The notes under the pieces: generated by a model
The model's input: only the letters and a program-made list of their open reading frames with translations
Database searches by the model: none
What the model was told of the DNA's origin: nothing
In this document: piece by piece, positions 46,840 through 56,145 of the stretch
Layout of the letters: each line of letters begins with the position of its first letter
How positions within the stretch are numbered: the first letter of the stretch is position 1
Program-made: the position numbers and the translations under genes
DNA from: Clostridiaceae bacterium OM02-2AC
GTDB lineage: Bacteria; Bacillota_I; Bacilli_A; Erysipelotrichales; Erysipelotrichaceae
Assembly (NCBI GenBank): GCA_003481775.1
Contig: QULU01000005.1
Coordinates: forward strand, 65,869-129,868
DNA: 64,000 nt
Reading direction: 5' to 3'

Positions 46840-47222
46840 TGGTATTCTCCTATCTTCTGAATTTCTTCCCACAAGGCCTGCAGGCGCTCCTTTTGATGCG
46901 TCAGATACAGCCAACCAAACAATGCCTCCAGACCGGTTGACATACGGTAGGTTGTCACATCCGCATTCTTCGCCTTGCTTGCAGAATGGGTATTGCGTCC
47001 GCGCAGAACGATTGCATACTCCTCTTCACTGAAAAATGCACGCTCCTTGAGCTGTATCAGGAAATATGCCTGTGCCTTCGCACTCACCCAGGACTCACTT
47101 TTCTTCTGTAAAATCTTGGATTTCTGCCAGCCCTGTGCCAGGAGCTGTTCCCGAACAAGCAGCGACATGACAGCATCTCCCATATAGGCAAGTGATGTTC
47201 CGTTGTATTCCTTGATATCCAT
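46836..47222 (-). CDS. mrnC: Mini-ribonuclease III
   Basis: 128 aa, RNase III catalytic fold without the RNA-binding domain. It begins MDIKEYNGTSLAYMGDAVMSLLVRE with the conserved AYMGDA, and the metal-site Glu/Asp lie in TGLEALFGWLYL. It processes 23S rRNA ends. One-base junction with cysS and four-base overlap with rlmB, the usual cysS-mrnC-rlmB order. Confidence 0.92.
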   Translation of the reverse strand: MDIKEYNGTSLAYMGDAVMSLLVREQLLAQGWQKSKILQKKSESWVSAKAQAYFLIQLKERAFFSEEEYAIVLRGRNTHSASKAKNADVTTYRMSTGLEALFGWLYLTHQKERLQALWEEIQKIGEYQ

Positions 47223-48559
47223 TACAGAATACCCTTCTCTATCAGCTTCGCACGGTATTGATCAGCAGTATCAAAATCCTTTTCTTTAACAGCAGCCTTC
47301 CACTGGCGGTGCAGCTGCTTATCCTCTTCGCTCATTGTCAGACGCGCAAGCTCAATACCCAGCACATCCATCATTTTCTCCAGAGTACGGACCAGCGCCT
47401 TCACCGCCTGCAAATCACTTTCTCTTTGGCGCAGCGCCTGATTCAGTACCTTTACGGTTTCAAACACAGCCGCAAATGCATTCGGCGTATTCAGATCATC
47501 CTGCATAGCTTCAAGAAACGGTGCCAGCTGTTTCTCATCATAGGTCTCATCCACCATGACATCGGCAAGCCCCAGCTTGACATATGCCTGCTTCATCGCA
47601 GTAGCTACACGGTTCAATTCCTTTTTCGCCGTCTCGATTGCTTCCTCATTGATATTCAACGGTGCACGATAGTGTGCAGACAGCATCACCCAGCGCAGTA
47701 CATTTCCACCGATTTTCGCAATCATATCCTTTGCCCAGATCACATTCCCCAGACTTTTGGACATCTTCTCACCATCAATATTCACCATACCATTGTGAAT
47801 CCAGTAATTGGCAATCGGAGAATCATAGGCTGCTCTGGATTGCGCGATTTCATTTTCATGATGTGGAAATTTTAAATCCATACCACCGCCGTGAATATCA
47901 ATGGTATGCTCACCGCCAAACTCCTGGTTGATCATGACAACACATTCCGTATGCCATCCCGGACGTCCCACAGACCATGGAGAATCCCACTTGATACCCT
48001 CTTCTGTTTTTTTCCACAGCGTAAAATCCAGCGGATTTTCCTTCTTGCTGTTTTCATCAATCCGCGCTCCAACAAGCAAATCCTCGATCTGCTGATTTGA
48101 CAGCTTTCCATAGCTTTCCACACTGTTTACTCTAAAATACACATCGCCTTCAATTTCATATGCATGTCCCTTATCCACCAGCAGCTTAATGAAAGCAATA
48201 ATGGCGTCCATGGTTTCGGTAACCCTTGGAGCCGCATCCGGCATCGCAGCATGCAGGGATAAACGGTCATGGTTATATGCATTTATAAATTTCTCTGTAA
48301 TTTCTGCTTCACTTACTCCACATTCCTTTGCGACCTTGATGATTTTATCATCAACATCGGTATAATTCGATACCATTTTAACGTTGTATCCGATTGCCTG
48401 AAACGTTCGTCTCAGCGTATCAAATACAACGATGGGCCGGGCATTCCCGATGTGGGGATAGTTATATACTGTCGGACCGCATACATACATATGCACCTCA
48501 TTTGGGTGCAGCGGTTTAAATTCCTCTACCTTCTGATTCATACTGTTGAATATTTTCAT
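47222..48559 (-). CDS. cysS: cysteinyl-tRNA synthetase
   Basis: 445 aa. Class I motifs: YVCGPTVYNYPHIGNARP (HIGN signature) near the N-terminus, zinc ligands in HTECVVMINQ and HGGGMDLKFPHHENEIAQ, and the KMSKS loop as EKMSKSLGN. Controlled by a cysteine T-box leader at 48570-48815. Leads the operon cysS-mrnC-rlmB and possibly the sigma factor gene. Confidence 0.97.
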   Translation of the reverse strand: MKIFNSMNQKVEEFKPLHPNEVHMYVCGPTVYNYPHIGNARPIVVFDTLRRTFQAIGYNVKMVSNYTDVDDKIIKVAKECGVSEAEITEKFINAYNHDRLSLHAAMPDAAPRVTETMDAIIAFIKLLVDKGHAYEIEGDVYFRVNSVESYGKLSNQQIEDLLVGARIDENSKKENPLDFTLWKKTEEGIKWDSPWSVGRPGWHTECVVMINQEFGGEHTIDIHGGGMDLKFPHHENEIAQSRAAYDSPIANYWIHNGMVNIDGEKMSKSLGNVIWAKDMIAKIGGNVLRWVMLSAHYRAPLNINEEAIETAKKELNRVATAMKQAYVKLGLADVMVDETYDEKQLAPFLEAMQDDLNTPNAFAAVFETVKVLNQALRQRESDLQAVKALVRTLEKMMDVLGIELARLTMSEEDKQLHRQWKAAVKEKDFDTADQYRAKLIEKGIL

Positions 48560-48569
48560 ATCATTTCCT

Positions 48570-48815
48570 CCTTATAAATAAAAAAAGCACTTATATTATA
48601 GAGACGCTGATACGCGCGGTTCCACTCTATTTGAAAAATGCTTTTCCACTTGGTACGTTAACGCCGAACTACGTATTCTTCTACATTATCGAAAAATCCC
48701 TCCAAGGGGCATTTCCCGCATGAATTGTTTCTGCTTCCACCATTCAGAAATCGCTGTCTTTCCATACATATGCCGGTACTTATCCTTGTCACAGGTTTAT
48801 CTTGTTTTAGTATAA
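48570..48815 (-). promoter_or_regulatory. T-box riboswitch (tRNA-Cys) controlling cysS
   Basis: Leader on the minus strand with the T-box GTGGAACCGCG (48615-48625), an AGTA-type start motif in stem I, and a specifier loop with the cysteine codon TGC (AATTCATGCGGG context, about 48718). The terminator is a long stem AAAGCA.../...TGCTTT ending in T7 (about 48579-48645) and would be opened by uncharged tRNA-Cys. Promoter elements lie just upstream. Confidence 0.88.
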
Positions 48816-48837
48816 CAGGGAACCTCGCGGATTTCAA
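48809..48837 (-). promoter_or_regulatory. promoter of the cysS T-box transcript
   Basis: -35 TTGAAA (48832-48837), a 17-base spacer and -10 TATACT (48809-48814). The -35 element abuts the stop codon of the 62-aa gene upstream. Confidence 0.8.
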
Positions 48838-48839
48838 TA

Positions 48840-49028
48840 CTACCGCTCGTTTCCCCCGCTTTTTTCCTTCTCCAACGCCTTTGATATATCCATGAATTGA
48901 GCCATTAGATCATCGCTCAGCCCGGATTTCTTCATCTCATCCACATAGACTGCATCCAGATCATCCAGCTCCTCCAGACCATTTGTTTCGCCTTCCTCAC
49001 CGGTATTCAGCTTTGTACGCAATGCCAT
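48840..49028 (-). CDS. small acidic protein of unknown function
   Basis: 62 aa from the ATG at 49028 (MALRTKLNTGEEGET...), with the Glu/Asp-rich core and no membrane segment. GAGGTG upstream supports the start. The cysS promoter begins directly after its stop. No family recognised. Confidence 0.6.
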   Translation of the reverse strand: MALRTKLNTGEEGETNGLEELDDLDAVYVDEMKKSGLSDDLMAQFMDISKALEKEKSGGNER

Positions 49029-49096
49029 GTTCTTCACCTCACTCAAAACTGTGGTTATAGTTTACACCTTTCTTTCTCATTTGAAAAGAGGGGCGC

Positions 49097-50221
49097 TCAT
49101 TTTTTTCTTCTATTTTTCATTTTATACATCTGTTCATCCGCTCGCTGGAATACATCCTGCAGCGTTTCACAGTGTACAGGATCATACAGCGCATAGCCAA
49201 CGGATAGGGAAACCGGAGTATCACAATCCTTTGGAATCGTTTCCTCATAGCTCAGAATACGTTCACTCAAAGATTCCATTTTTTTATCGTTCGCATTCGG
49301 TACCAGAACGACAAATTCATCGCCGCCGAAACGGTATACCGGACAGGTACTGGCACATTTGCCGATGATGGTTGCCGCCTTTCTTATATATTCATCACCA
49401 ATCTGATGCCCCAGCTCATCATTGATTTTCTTTAATCCGTTTAAATCCGCAATCAGGATCCCCAGCAGCTCCTCCTGTTTGTTCTGAATATCGACTTCAA
49501 ATGCATTCCGGTTTTTCAATCCGGTCAGAAAGTCCGTATTCGCCATATCCTTATACATGGGGTTGCTGATGCGTTTAAACAAACGCACAGCGATAAACAC
49601 CGCAAGCAGACAGGCAATTGCTGCAATAATCGGTGTGCCGATACGAATAATTTGAAACGCACGATACTGATGCGTGGCGTCAAATTCAATCCCTAACACA
49701 CCCACGACCTCCTGCCCCTTATGTATGGGAAAATAAGAGATAAAGATAGGACCCCACTCTGTATTTTTAATCTGATTCGGTAAAATGATTTCATCATGTA
49801 AGGCAGCCGCAAGCTCCGGTATGATCTCCTCCTCGATTTTGTCTCCAGGATTGCGAAAATCAGAGCTGTCATATGGAAGACCATCCACCAGATACACGTA
49901 TTCTCCCCTTGTGTTCTTTTCTGCTGTATATAAATAACGTACATTTGTACTGGCTTTTACCTCCTCCAGCTTCTCCTTCATCCGCATATAGGCTGGGTTC
50001 TCTCTGGTTAGTGCCTTCGTATTTTGAAATGTAGTTTTATCTACATAATCATCCACATACTGATAAATGCTATGAGAACGCTCCTTTAGACTGTTGATCA
50101 TGTCCTCATGCGTAATATAGTAGTTAAAAAAATAAACACAGATTAAAGCTGTGGTCACAAGGACTGCCGTCACAATGGATACCTGTACATCCACTCTGCT
50201 GATTCGCCGTTTTCTATCCAT
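49097..50221 (-). CDS. membrane-bound diguanylate cyclase (GGDEF)
   Basis: 374 aa. An N-terminal membrane segment (about residues 12-35), an extracellular sensing region (about 36-165, Cache-like), a second membrane segment (about 168-190), then a GGDEF domain with NTDFLTGLKNRNAFE and the active-site FGGDEFVVL near residue 305. Makes cyclic di-GMP. No RxxD inhibition site is seen at its usual place before GGDEF. Confidence 0.88.
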   Translation of the reverse strand: MDRKRRISRVDVQVSIVTAVLVTTALICVYFFNYYITHEDMINSLKERSHSIYQYVDDYVDKTTFQNTKALTRENPAYMRMKEKLEEVKASTNVRYLYTAEKNTRGEYVYLVDGLPYDSSDFRNPGDKIEEEIIPELAAALHDEIILPNQIKNTEWGPIFISYFPIHKGQEVVGVLGIEFDATHQYRAFQIIRIGTPIIAAIACLLAVFIAVRLFKRISNPMYKDMANTDFLTGLKNRNAFEVDIQNKQEELLGILIADLNGLKKINDELGHQIGDEYIRKAATIIGKCASTCPVYRFGGDEFVVLVPNANDKKMESLSERILSYEETIPKDCDTPVSLSVGYALYDPVHCETLQDVFQRADEQMYKMKNRRKK

Positions 50222-50400
50222 ATATTTCTCCCCAAATTGTTATATCAATTATAGCATGCACATGGAATAGAAGACAACGAGGAAAACCAGAAAAACATTA
50301 CAGCTTGCCTAATGATAGCAATATTTTCTTATTCAGGTAGTATTTTCAATTTCTTTGACCAGCTTCCCTTTGTATTCGTTCCATAGTGTGAAGGCAGTAA

Positions 50401-50424
50401 AAAAGGCCACCGTAGTGACCTTTT
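50401..50424 (-). terminator. terminator after gap
   Basis: AAAGGTCAC/GTGGCCTTT stem with TACG loop followed by T4 on the minus strand, between gap and its downstream neighbour. Confidence 0.75.
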
Positions 50425-50442
50425 CTTCTTTTCGATTGAGAA

Positions 50443-51456
50443 TTAAGCTAATTCAGAGAAGAATTTGATAGTTCTAACCATCTGGCTAGTGTAAGAGTTT
50501 TCGTTATCATACCAAGATACAACCTGTACCTGTGTATTTCCGTCTTCCATTTCCATAGCCATTGTCTGAGTTGCATCAAACAGTGATCCGTAACGCATAC
50601 CGATAACATCGCTTGAAACGATTTCGTCAGTAGTGTATCCGAAAGATTCATTTGAAGCAGCCTTCATAGCAGCATTGATTTCATCAACTGTTACTTTACC
50701 CTTAACAACAGCAACTAAGATTGTAGTTGATCCTGTAGGAGTAGGTACACGCTGAGCAGAACCGATCAGTTTACCTTTCAGTTCAGGAATAACCAGACCG
50801 ATAGCCTTAGCAGCACCAGTAGAGTTAGGAACGATGTTTACTGCAGCAGCACGGGAACGACGCAGATCACCTTTTCTCTGAGGTCCGTCCAGTGTCATCT
50901 GATCACCTGTGTAAGCGTGGATAGTTGACATGATGCCGCTCTGGATAGGAGCTAAATCATTCAGTGCTTTCGCCATAGGAGCTAAGCAGTTTGTAGTACA
51001 AGAAGCAGCAGAGATTACTGTGTCTTCTGGTTTCAATACATCGTGGTTTGTGTTGAATACAACGGTAGGCAGATCGTTTCCTGCAGGTGCAGAGATAACA
51101 ACCTTACGAGCACCAGCTTCGATGTGTGCAGAAGCTTTGTCTTTTGAAGTGTAGAATCCTGTACATTCCAGAACAACGTCTACACCTAATTTTCCCCAAG
51201 GCAGGTTTTTAGCATCAGCCTCAGCATAAATTGTGATTTCCTTTCCATCAACTGTGATAGAGTTTTCACCAGCAACTACTGTATCAGCTTTAGCGTATGT
51301 ACCCTGTGTAGAGTCGTATTTTAATAAGTGAGCCAGCATTTTTGGAGAAGTCAGGTCGTTGATTGCAACTACTTCGTAACCTTCAGCCCCAAACATCTGT
51401 CTGAATGCAAGACGTCCAATACGTCCAAATCCATTAATAGCAACTTTTACTGTCAT
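50443..51456 (-). CDS. gap: glyceraldehyde-3-phosphate dehydrogenase
   Basis: 337 aa, NAD-dependent glycolytic enzyme. [19 protein letters not shown]ossmann start, active site [17 protein letters not shown], and the C-terminal [14 protein letters not shown]. The ATG at 51456 follows AAGGAGG; the earlier in-frame TTG is discounted. Codon use is highly biased, as expected for an abundant enzyme. Confidence 0.97.
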   Translation of the reverse strand: MTVKVAINGFGRIGRLAFRQMFGAEGYEVVAINDLTSPKMLAHLLKYDSTQGTYAKADTVVAGENSITVDGKEITIYAEADAKNLPWGKLGVDVVLECTGFYTSKDKASAHIEAGARKVVISAPAGNDLPTVVFNTNHDVLKPEDTVISAASCTTNCLAPMAKALNDLAPIQSGIMSTIHAYTGDQMTLDGPQRKGDLRRSRAAAVNIVPNSTGAAKAIGLVIPELKGKLIGSAQRVPTPTGSTTILVAVVKGKVTVDEINAAMKAASNESFGYTTDEIVSSDVIGMRYGSLFDATQTMAMEMEDGNTQVQVVSWYDNENSYTSQMVRTIKFFSELA

Positions 51457-51720
51457 CTTCAAAGTCCTCCTTTTAACACTCTTATTATACGTATTTCATA
51501 GGTAAATGTCAATTGAGAATCTTTTCACTTACGGTTTTTTTCAGCCTTCCTTCCATTTTGGACAGCATCCGGCAGAAATTGCGATTTTCGCCTTTAAAAA
51601 GGGCTTTTTCCGAGATTCCAAACACGCATATTTTGTAAACGATTACATGAAATCACTGCACACATACGGTATTAAAACACCCCTTTCGAGCATACTGTGT
51701 ATAGAGACGGGAGTGATAGT

Positions 51721-52290
51721 ATGGTCTTTGTACCGACAATTATAGAAAGAAACGCAAGCAGTGAACGGGTGTACGATTTGTACTCCTGCCTGCTAAAGGA
51801 AAGAATCATCATATTGACTGGAGAGATTGACGATGCCATGTCCAGCTCCATATGTGCACAGCTGCTGTATCTGTCGAGTATCAGCAGTGAGCCGATTCAG
51901 ATGTATATCAATTCTCCCGGTGGTAGTGTCAGTGCAGGACTGGCAATTTATGATATTATGAAATATATCCGTTGTGATGTCAGTACGATCTGTATGGGTA
52001 TTTGTGCAAGTATGGCAGCGGTGCTGCTAAGTGCCGGAACACAGGGAAAGCGCAGTGCATTATCAAATAGTGAAATCATGATCCATCAGCCTATGGGTGG
52101 TATGCAGGGGCAAGCGAAGGATATGGAGATTGCTGCCCTGCACATTCAGAAGCTGAAGGAACGGCTGTACAGCATTCTCAGTGAGAATACCCAGCAAAGC
52201 AACGAAGCACTGCGACGGGACTGTGACAGGGATTACTACATGGACGCAAAGGAAGCATTGGCCTATGGTTTGATTGATGCAATTATCTGA
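51721..52290 (+). CDS. clpP: ATP-dependent Clp protease proteolytic subunit ClpP
   Basis: 189 aa. Catalytic Ser in ICASMAAVL, His in EIMIHQPMGG and Asp in DRDYYMDAKEAL, with YINSPGGSVSAG nearby. Starts MVFVPTIIERNASSERVYDLY. The ATG at 51721 follows GGGAGTG. Works with ClpX or ClpC ATPases, not encoded here. Single gene, followed 64 bases later by the thioesterase gene. Confidence 0.93.
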   Translation: MVFVPTIIERNASSERVYDLYSCLLKERIIILTGEIDDAMSSSICAQLLYLSSISSEPIQMYINSPGGSVSAGLAIYDIMKYIRCDVSTICMGICASMAAVLLSAGTQGKRSALSNSEIMIHQPMGGMQGQAKDMEIAALHIQKLKERLYSILSENTQQSNEALRRDCDRDYYMDAKEALAYGLIDAII

Positions 52291-52354
52291 TGCAGAAAAT
52301 TCTGCCCTTTCCTTATATGTTATGGTAAAATAATCGTATAAAGGAAGTGATACT

Positions 52355-52840
52355 ATGGAACGTAAAGCAAAGAAGGTATGTGAATCTGAAGCAGAGCAGG
52401 TTCAGCTGGTCATGGCCAATCATCTAAATGGCAGTGGTCGTCTGTTTGGCGGACAGCTAGCGGAATGGATTGATGTTCTTGCCGGTGTGGTTGCAAGAAG
52501 ACACTGCAACAGCAATATTACAACCGCATCCATTGACAGCCTGAATTTCAAGGAGGCTGTACATCTGAATGAGCTGATGGTGCTTCATGGTAAGGTGACC
52601 TATGTGGGAAATACCTCGATGGAAATCCGTGTGGACAGCTATGTAGAGAACAGGGATGGTGTCCGCCGACTTGTCAATACTGCATATCTTACAGAGGTCG
52701 CTTTGGATGACGAGGACCGTCCGACCACAGTCCCCGGTCTGATTTGTGATAGCGAGGAAGAAAAGCAGGAATATCAGGCAGGCATTCGTCGAAGAGAAAT
52801 CCGCCTGCAGCTGCAAAATATTGCAAAGGGTAAGGATTAA
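52355..52840 (+). CDS. acyl-CoA thioesterase (hotdog fold)
   Basis: 161 aa, YkhA/YciA-type: NHLNGSGRLFGGQLAEWID followed by ASIDSLNFKEAV, the hotdog core with the catalytic-type Asn/His area near residue 18 and Asp in WIDVL. Likely hydrolyses acyl-CoA thioesters. Start after AAGGAAGTG. A strong terminator lies about 55 bases downstream. Confidence 0.87.
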   Translation: MERKAKKVCESEAEQVQLVMANHLNGSGRLFGGQLAEWIDVLAGVVARRHCNSNITTASIDSLNFKEAVHLNELMVLHGKVTYVGNTSMEIRVDSYVENRDGVRRLVNTAYLTEVALDDEDRPTTVPGLICDSEEEKQEYQAGIRRREIRLQLQNIAKGKD

Positions 52841-52895
52841 CATAGAATAAGATAGACCTTTCTTAATGTTTGCGTATAGCAGACAAGTATAAAAG

Positions 52896-52955
52896 AAGAC
52901 TTATCAATACACAGAGGGCAATATAACCCTTCATGCTGAGATAAGTCTTTTTCAT
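52896..52955. terminator. terminator after the thioesterase gene
   Basis: Arms AAGACTTATC (52896-52905) and GATAAGTCTT (52940-52949) with a T5 tract and an A-rich other side, suitable for both directions. The remaining 52956-53114 bases carry no gene. Confidence 0.8.
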
Positions 52956-53114
52956 TATATGATAAGGGAAAAGAACTTCGCTTGGCAAAGCATTCTCAAA
53001 CTACAGCGCTAGGTACAAATAACATTCTTGCACTTTATTTTCATGTTCAGCAAATTCCGCTTGATGCTATGAGAAAGGAGAACAGACATGATGCTTGTTC
53101 TCGCATTTCATTCC

Positions 53115-53330
53115 CTATACTTTATGCTTCTGCACACTTCTAACTCTTCGATTCACATAAATACTAAGCGTCAAACCAATGATAGAACAAACGAACGCAG
53201 CTGAATGAAGCGTGGAATCCCTTTCTATCAGAACACATGCCATAACACCTGAAAGCAATGCGATAATTGCAAGCATAAGCAGCACTCTGAAAGCAGACAG
53301 ATGCACAGTTAATTTTCTAGACTTCGACAT
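53115..53330 (-). CDS. small membrane protein at the end of the PTS operon
   Basis: 71 aa with two hydrophobic segments (about residues 12-34 and 43-58) and a basic end. The ribosome site AGGAGAGG is good. No family recognised. It is the last gene in the line of PTS and catabolic genes, with 19 bases after the second IIB. Confidence 0.6.
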   Translation of the reverse strand: MSKSRKLTVHLSAFRVLLMLAIIALLSGVMACVLIERDSTLHSAAFVCSIIGLTLSIYVNRRVRSVQKHKV

Positions 53331-53348
53331 AGCCCTCTCCTTTCTATT

Positions 53349-53654
53349 TTATAAAGGAAGCCGACTGACAATTTCCATAAGCGCTTCATGAAACTCCTCC
53401 TCATTGATACCGATTATATAACCAGCAGCGTTAAGAATTGGAATATCATAATCATTAATTGGGGTCGTACAGGCAATCAGATCAAAAGCATTATCCTGCA
53501 TAGCGAGTTCAACACCGGTTGAATTCATTTCCACAGTATCACAGCCATAACCGTTTTCCTTAAGGTAATCCTTTATTTTACTGGAAAGCATTGCTGAACT
53601 GACTGTTCCAGAGCCGCAGACTGCCAGTATACGAACAGGTCTCATTACCTGCAC
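53349..53654 (-). CDS. PTS IIB component, second copy (galactitol type)
   Basis: About 101 aa, with the phosphoryl-Cys loop AVCGSGTVSSAM near residue 14. A paralogue of the IIB at 58664 (shared pattern CGSGTV..S.M and I.Y). The start may be GTG at 53654 or ATG at 53645. It lacks its own IIC in the window and could pair with the IIC of this operon. Confidence 0.82.
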   Translation of the reverse strand: MQVMRPVRILAVCGSGTVSSAMLSSKIKDYLKENGYGCDTVEMNSTGVELAMQDNAFDLIACTTPINDYDIPILNAAGYIIGINEEEFHEALMEIVSRLPL

Positions 53655-53670
53655 CCCCTTCCTGTTTCTC

Positions 53671-54306
53671 TTATTTTATCATATCGTAGGTGGTTTGCAA
53701 ATGGCTGCTGTCATTCCAGCTAATCAAATGAAGTCCATCTTCCTGCAGCTCTAGGATACTGATTGCTGTATTCTCCAGTTGCATTCGAATAAACAGATTA
53801 TGATTACTCATTTGCAGATAATGCATGAATGCCAGACGGATACTTCCCGTGTGTGAGGCAACTAGAATATGACTGCCTTCATATCGCTGAAGCAATTCAT
53901 CCAGACATGCAACTACACGCTTTTGGACATCATGAAACAAATGTTCCTTAGGATGGGGAAATTCATCCGGCCTTTGTAGAAAATCAGGAAATTGTATATA
54001 GACTTTCTTCAGCTCCTCATTCGTCTTCCCTTCCCAATCTCCAAAATCAATTTCCTGTAGTCTGGTATCTATGTGAATGCATTTCTTTTTCATACTTGCC
54101 AGCTCTTGTATGGTTTCCACAGCCCTTTGTGATGGTGAGGAATAGAAAACATCAATCTTTGCATTGCGTAGTCTTGCAGTTAGCATGCGGGACTGCTGTA
54201 TTCCTATTTCATTCAACGGGCAGTCACTGCTTCCCTGATAACGATTTTCTTCATTCCAGCTGGTTCGTCCATGTCGTACCAGATACAGTCTGGTTATCTT
54301 TCCCAT
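53671..54306 (-). CDS. histidine phosphatase (phosphoglycerate mutase-like)
   Basis: 211 aa with LVRHGRTSWNEENRYQG containing the catalytic His (RHG), the second Arg in SSPSQRAVET, acid residue in EIDFGDWEG and second His in VASHTGSIR. Probably a broad sugar-phosphate phosphatase of the operon. The ATG sits directly next to the alcohol dehydrogenase stop. Confidence 0.87.
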   Translation of the reverse strand: MGKITRLYLVRHGRTSWNEENRYQGSSDCPLNEIGIQQSRMLTARLRNAKIDVFYSSPSQRAVETIQELASMKKKCIHIDTRLQEIDFGDWEGKTNEELKKVYIQFPDFLQRPDEFPHPKEHLFHDVQKRVVACLDELLQRYEGSHILVASHTGSIRLAFMHYLQMSNHNLFIRMQLENTAISILELQEDGLHLISWNDSSHLQTTYDMIK

Positions 54307-55482
54307 TTATTCAAAGCATTTTTCCAGGACGTTAATAATCTGATGTTCCTGGAATGGATAGGCTTCATTATTGTTCATAATCTGATGCACCAGCTGTGGA
54401 AACATGTCTTTTTTCACACCCAGCGCCTTTAATGTCTGCGGCAGTCCCCATGCTGCAAATTTTCTTTGAAGTTCATCAATTCCCAGTTGTCCATACGCTG
54501 TATCACTCATTCCATCTGGTCTTGGAAATCGGAATACTCGTTGCGTAAACTGTACGAATTTCTCAGGCTGCTTCTGATTTACAAAGTACAGCCAGGCAGG
54601 ATTAATAACAGCAAGACCTTCCCCATGTGAGGAATCTGTCAAAGCACCTACAGCATGCTGAATCCAGTGTGCCGGAAATCCTGCATTTAATCGACCACAG
54701 TCCTGTAAACCACTCATTGCAAGCGTTGATGCCCATGCGATTGCAGCCCTCGCCTCCAGATCATCCGGATACTGCAGCACATGTTCCTGCTCCAGTATCG
54801 TCATGACGATGCCCTCTCCGATACGATCAGAAACGGGATTGTCATTGATTCCATCAAAATATCCTTCGATGATGTGTGATATCGTATCAGCCATACCGGC
54901 AGCAGTCAATCTTGGCGGTACACTCACCAGCAACAGTGGATCAATAATTGCCGTTTTGGGAAAGGCATAAGGGTCATGCAACGCCCATTTCTGCCAATCC
55001 TCAGGATTCTCAGAGCGATCGTTCGTAATTACACAATGACAGCTTGTTTCTGCTCCCGTTGCCGATATTGTAGAAACTGCTACAACAGGCAGCGCTCCCT
55101 TAACCGTTTTCGTCCCTTCAAAGAACTCCCACACATCATCACTACTCAGAGCACCGATGGCAATTGCTTTTGCTGTATCAATCGTACTGCCGCCTCCCAC
55201 CGCTACGATAATATCCACATGCTGTTCTTTTGCTATTCTAATACCTTCTTCCACCTTGCTAAGACGTGGATTACTGGCAATGCCCTGCAATTCTGAAACG
55301 ATAATCCCAGCAGCCTGCATCAGTTTTTTTGCTTTATCAAAAACGCCCAGTTCCTCTAAAGGTCCATGCTGCTCCACCAAAAGGGCATGTGTTCCAAGTG
55401 CTGCGCATTCCTCTTTCAATTTATCAAATTCTCCACAGCCGAATACCACTTTTGTAGGATTGTAATATTGAAAAGGAAGCAT
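54307..55482 (-). CDS. iron-containing alcohol dehydrogenase
   Basis: 391 aa, family III. NAD-binding AVGGGSTIDTAKA near residue 95, metal-site histidines in HWIQHAVGALTDSSHGEGLA near residue 265-285. Butanol- or lactaldehyde-reductase-like. In this operon it probably reduces the aldehyde released by the aldolase. Adjoins both neighbouring genes. Confidence 0.92.
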   Translation of the reverse strand: MLPFQYYNPTKVVFGCGEFDKLKEECAALGTHALLVEQHGPLEELGVFDKAKKLMQAAGIIVSELQGIASNPRLSKVEEGIRIAKEQHVDIIVAVGGGSTIDTAKAIAIGALSSDDVWEFFEGTKTVKGALPVVAVSTISATGAETSCHCVITNDRSENPEDWQKWALHDPYAFPKTAIIDPLLLVSVPPRLTAAGMADTISHIIEGYFDGINDNPVSDRIGEGIVMTILEQEHVLQYPDDLEARAAIAWASTLAMSGLQDCGRLNAGFPAHWIQHAVGALTDSSHGEGLAVINPAWLYFVNQKQPEKFVQFTQRVFRFPRPDGMSDTAYGQLGIDELQRKFAAWGLPQTLKALGVKKDMFPQLVHQIMNNNEAYPFQEHQIINVLEKCFE

Positions 55483-55484
55483 AC

Positions 55485-56132
55485 CTACACAGCCTTTCCA
55501 GAAAGTGCAGTCTGTCTTATTTTCAAAGCAGCAGATTCTGGGATATAAGAATCCTGCGGCATGTTGGCCAATGTGGCATAATACCCGACCTCAGCACATT
55601 CTTCTGCATAAATGGCAGCTGTCATAGCACCCTCCATGCTCTGACCGGAAGCCAGCAGTCCATGATTTTGCAGGAGAATGACATCACCATCATTCCCCAA
55701 TGCTTCCACAGCTGCTTTTGCAAGCTCATCAGAACCAGGCATTTCAAATAATGCGGTTCGTATCGGATAATACATATTGGAAGGAACAGTAGCCCGAGGC
55801 AGCTCACAGCGCCGCATTGACATCACGGTAGCAAACAGTGAGTGGGTATGTACAATAGCACGAATATCACTGCGGTTTCGATATACCGCTGTATGCATCG
55901 GCGCCTCACTGGAAGGAATATAATGTCCTTCCAATCGTTTTCCACAAAAATCCACTATTACAATGTCCTCTGCAGTCATCGTATCATATTCAATTCCGCT
56001 CGGGGTAATCGCTACTACCTTTTCCTCTTCGTCACGCATGGAAATATTTCCGCTTGTCCCATGAATCAGACCAAGTGCATTTGCTTTTTTAATGGCCTGT
56101 AAAACCTCTATTCTAATAGTTTCGTAATTCAT
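55485..56132 (-). CDS. class II aldolase/adducin-family aldolase
   Basis: 215 aa, like L-fuculose-phosphate or ribulose-phosphate aldolases. Catalytic Glu in SSEAPMHTA, zinc histidines in VHTHSLFA and LLQNHGLLAS, and the N-terminal GLIHGTSGNISMR. It would cut a ketose phosphate into dihydroxyacetone phosphate and an aldehyde. The ATG at 56132 follows GAGGAGG; the longer frame is discounted. Confidence 0.88.
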   Translation of the reverse strand: MNYETIRIEVLQAIKKANALGLIHGTSGNISMRDEEEKVVAITPSGIEYDTMTAEDIVIVDFCGKRLEGHYIPSSEAPMHTAVYRNRSDIRAIVHTHSLFATVMSMRRCELPRATVPSNMYYPIRTALFEMPGSDELAKAAVEALGNDGDVILLQNHGLLASGQSMEGAMTAAIYAEECAEVGYYATLANMPQDSYIPESAALKIRQTALSGKAV

Positions 56133-56145
56133 TTTCATCCTCCTC

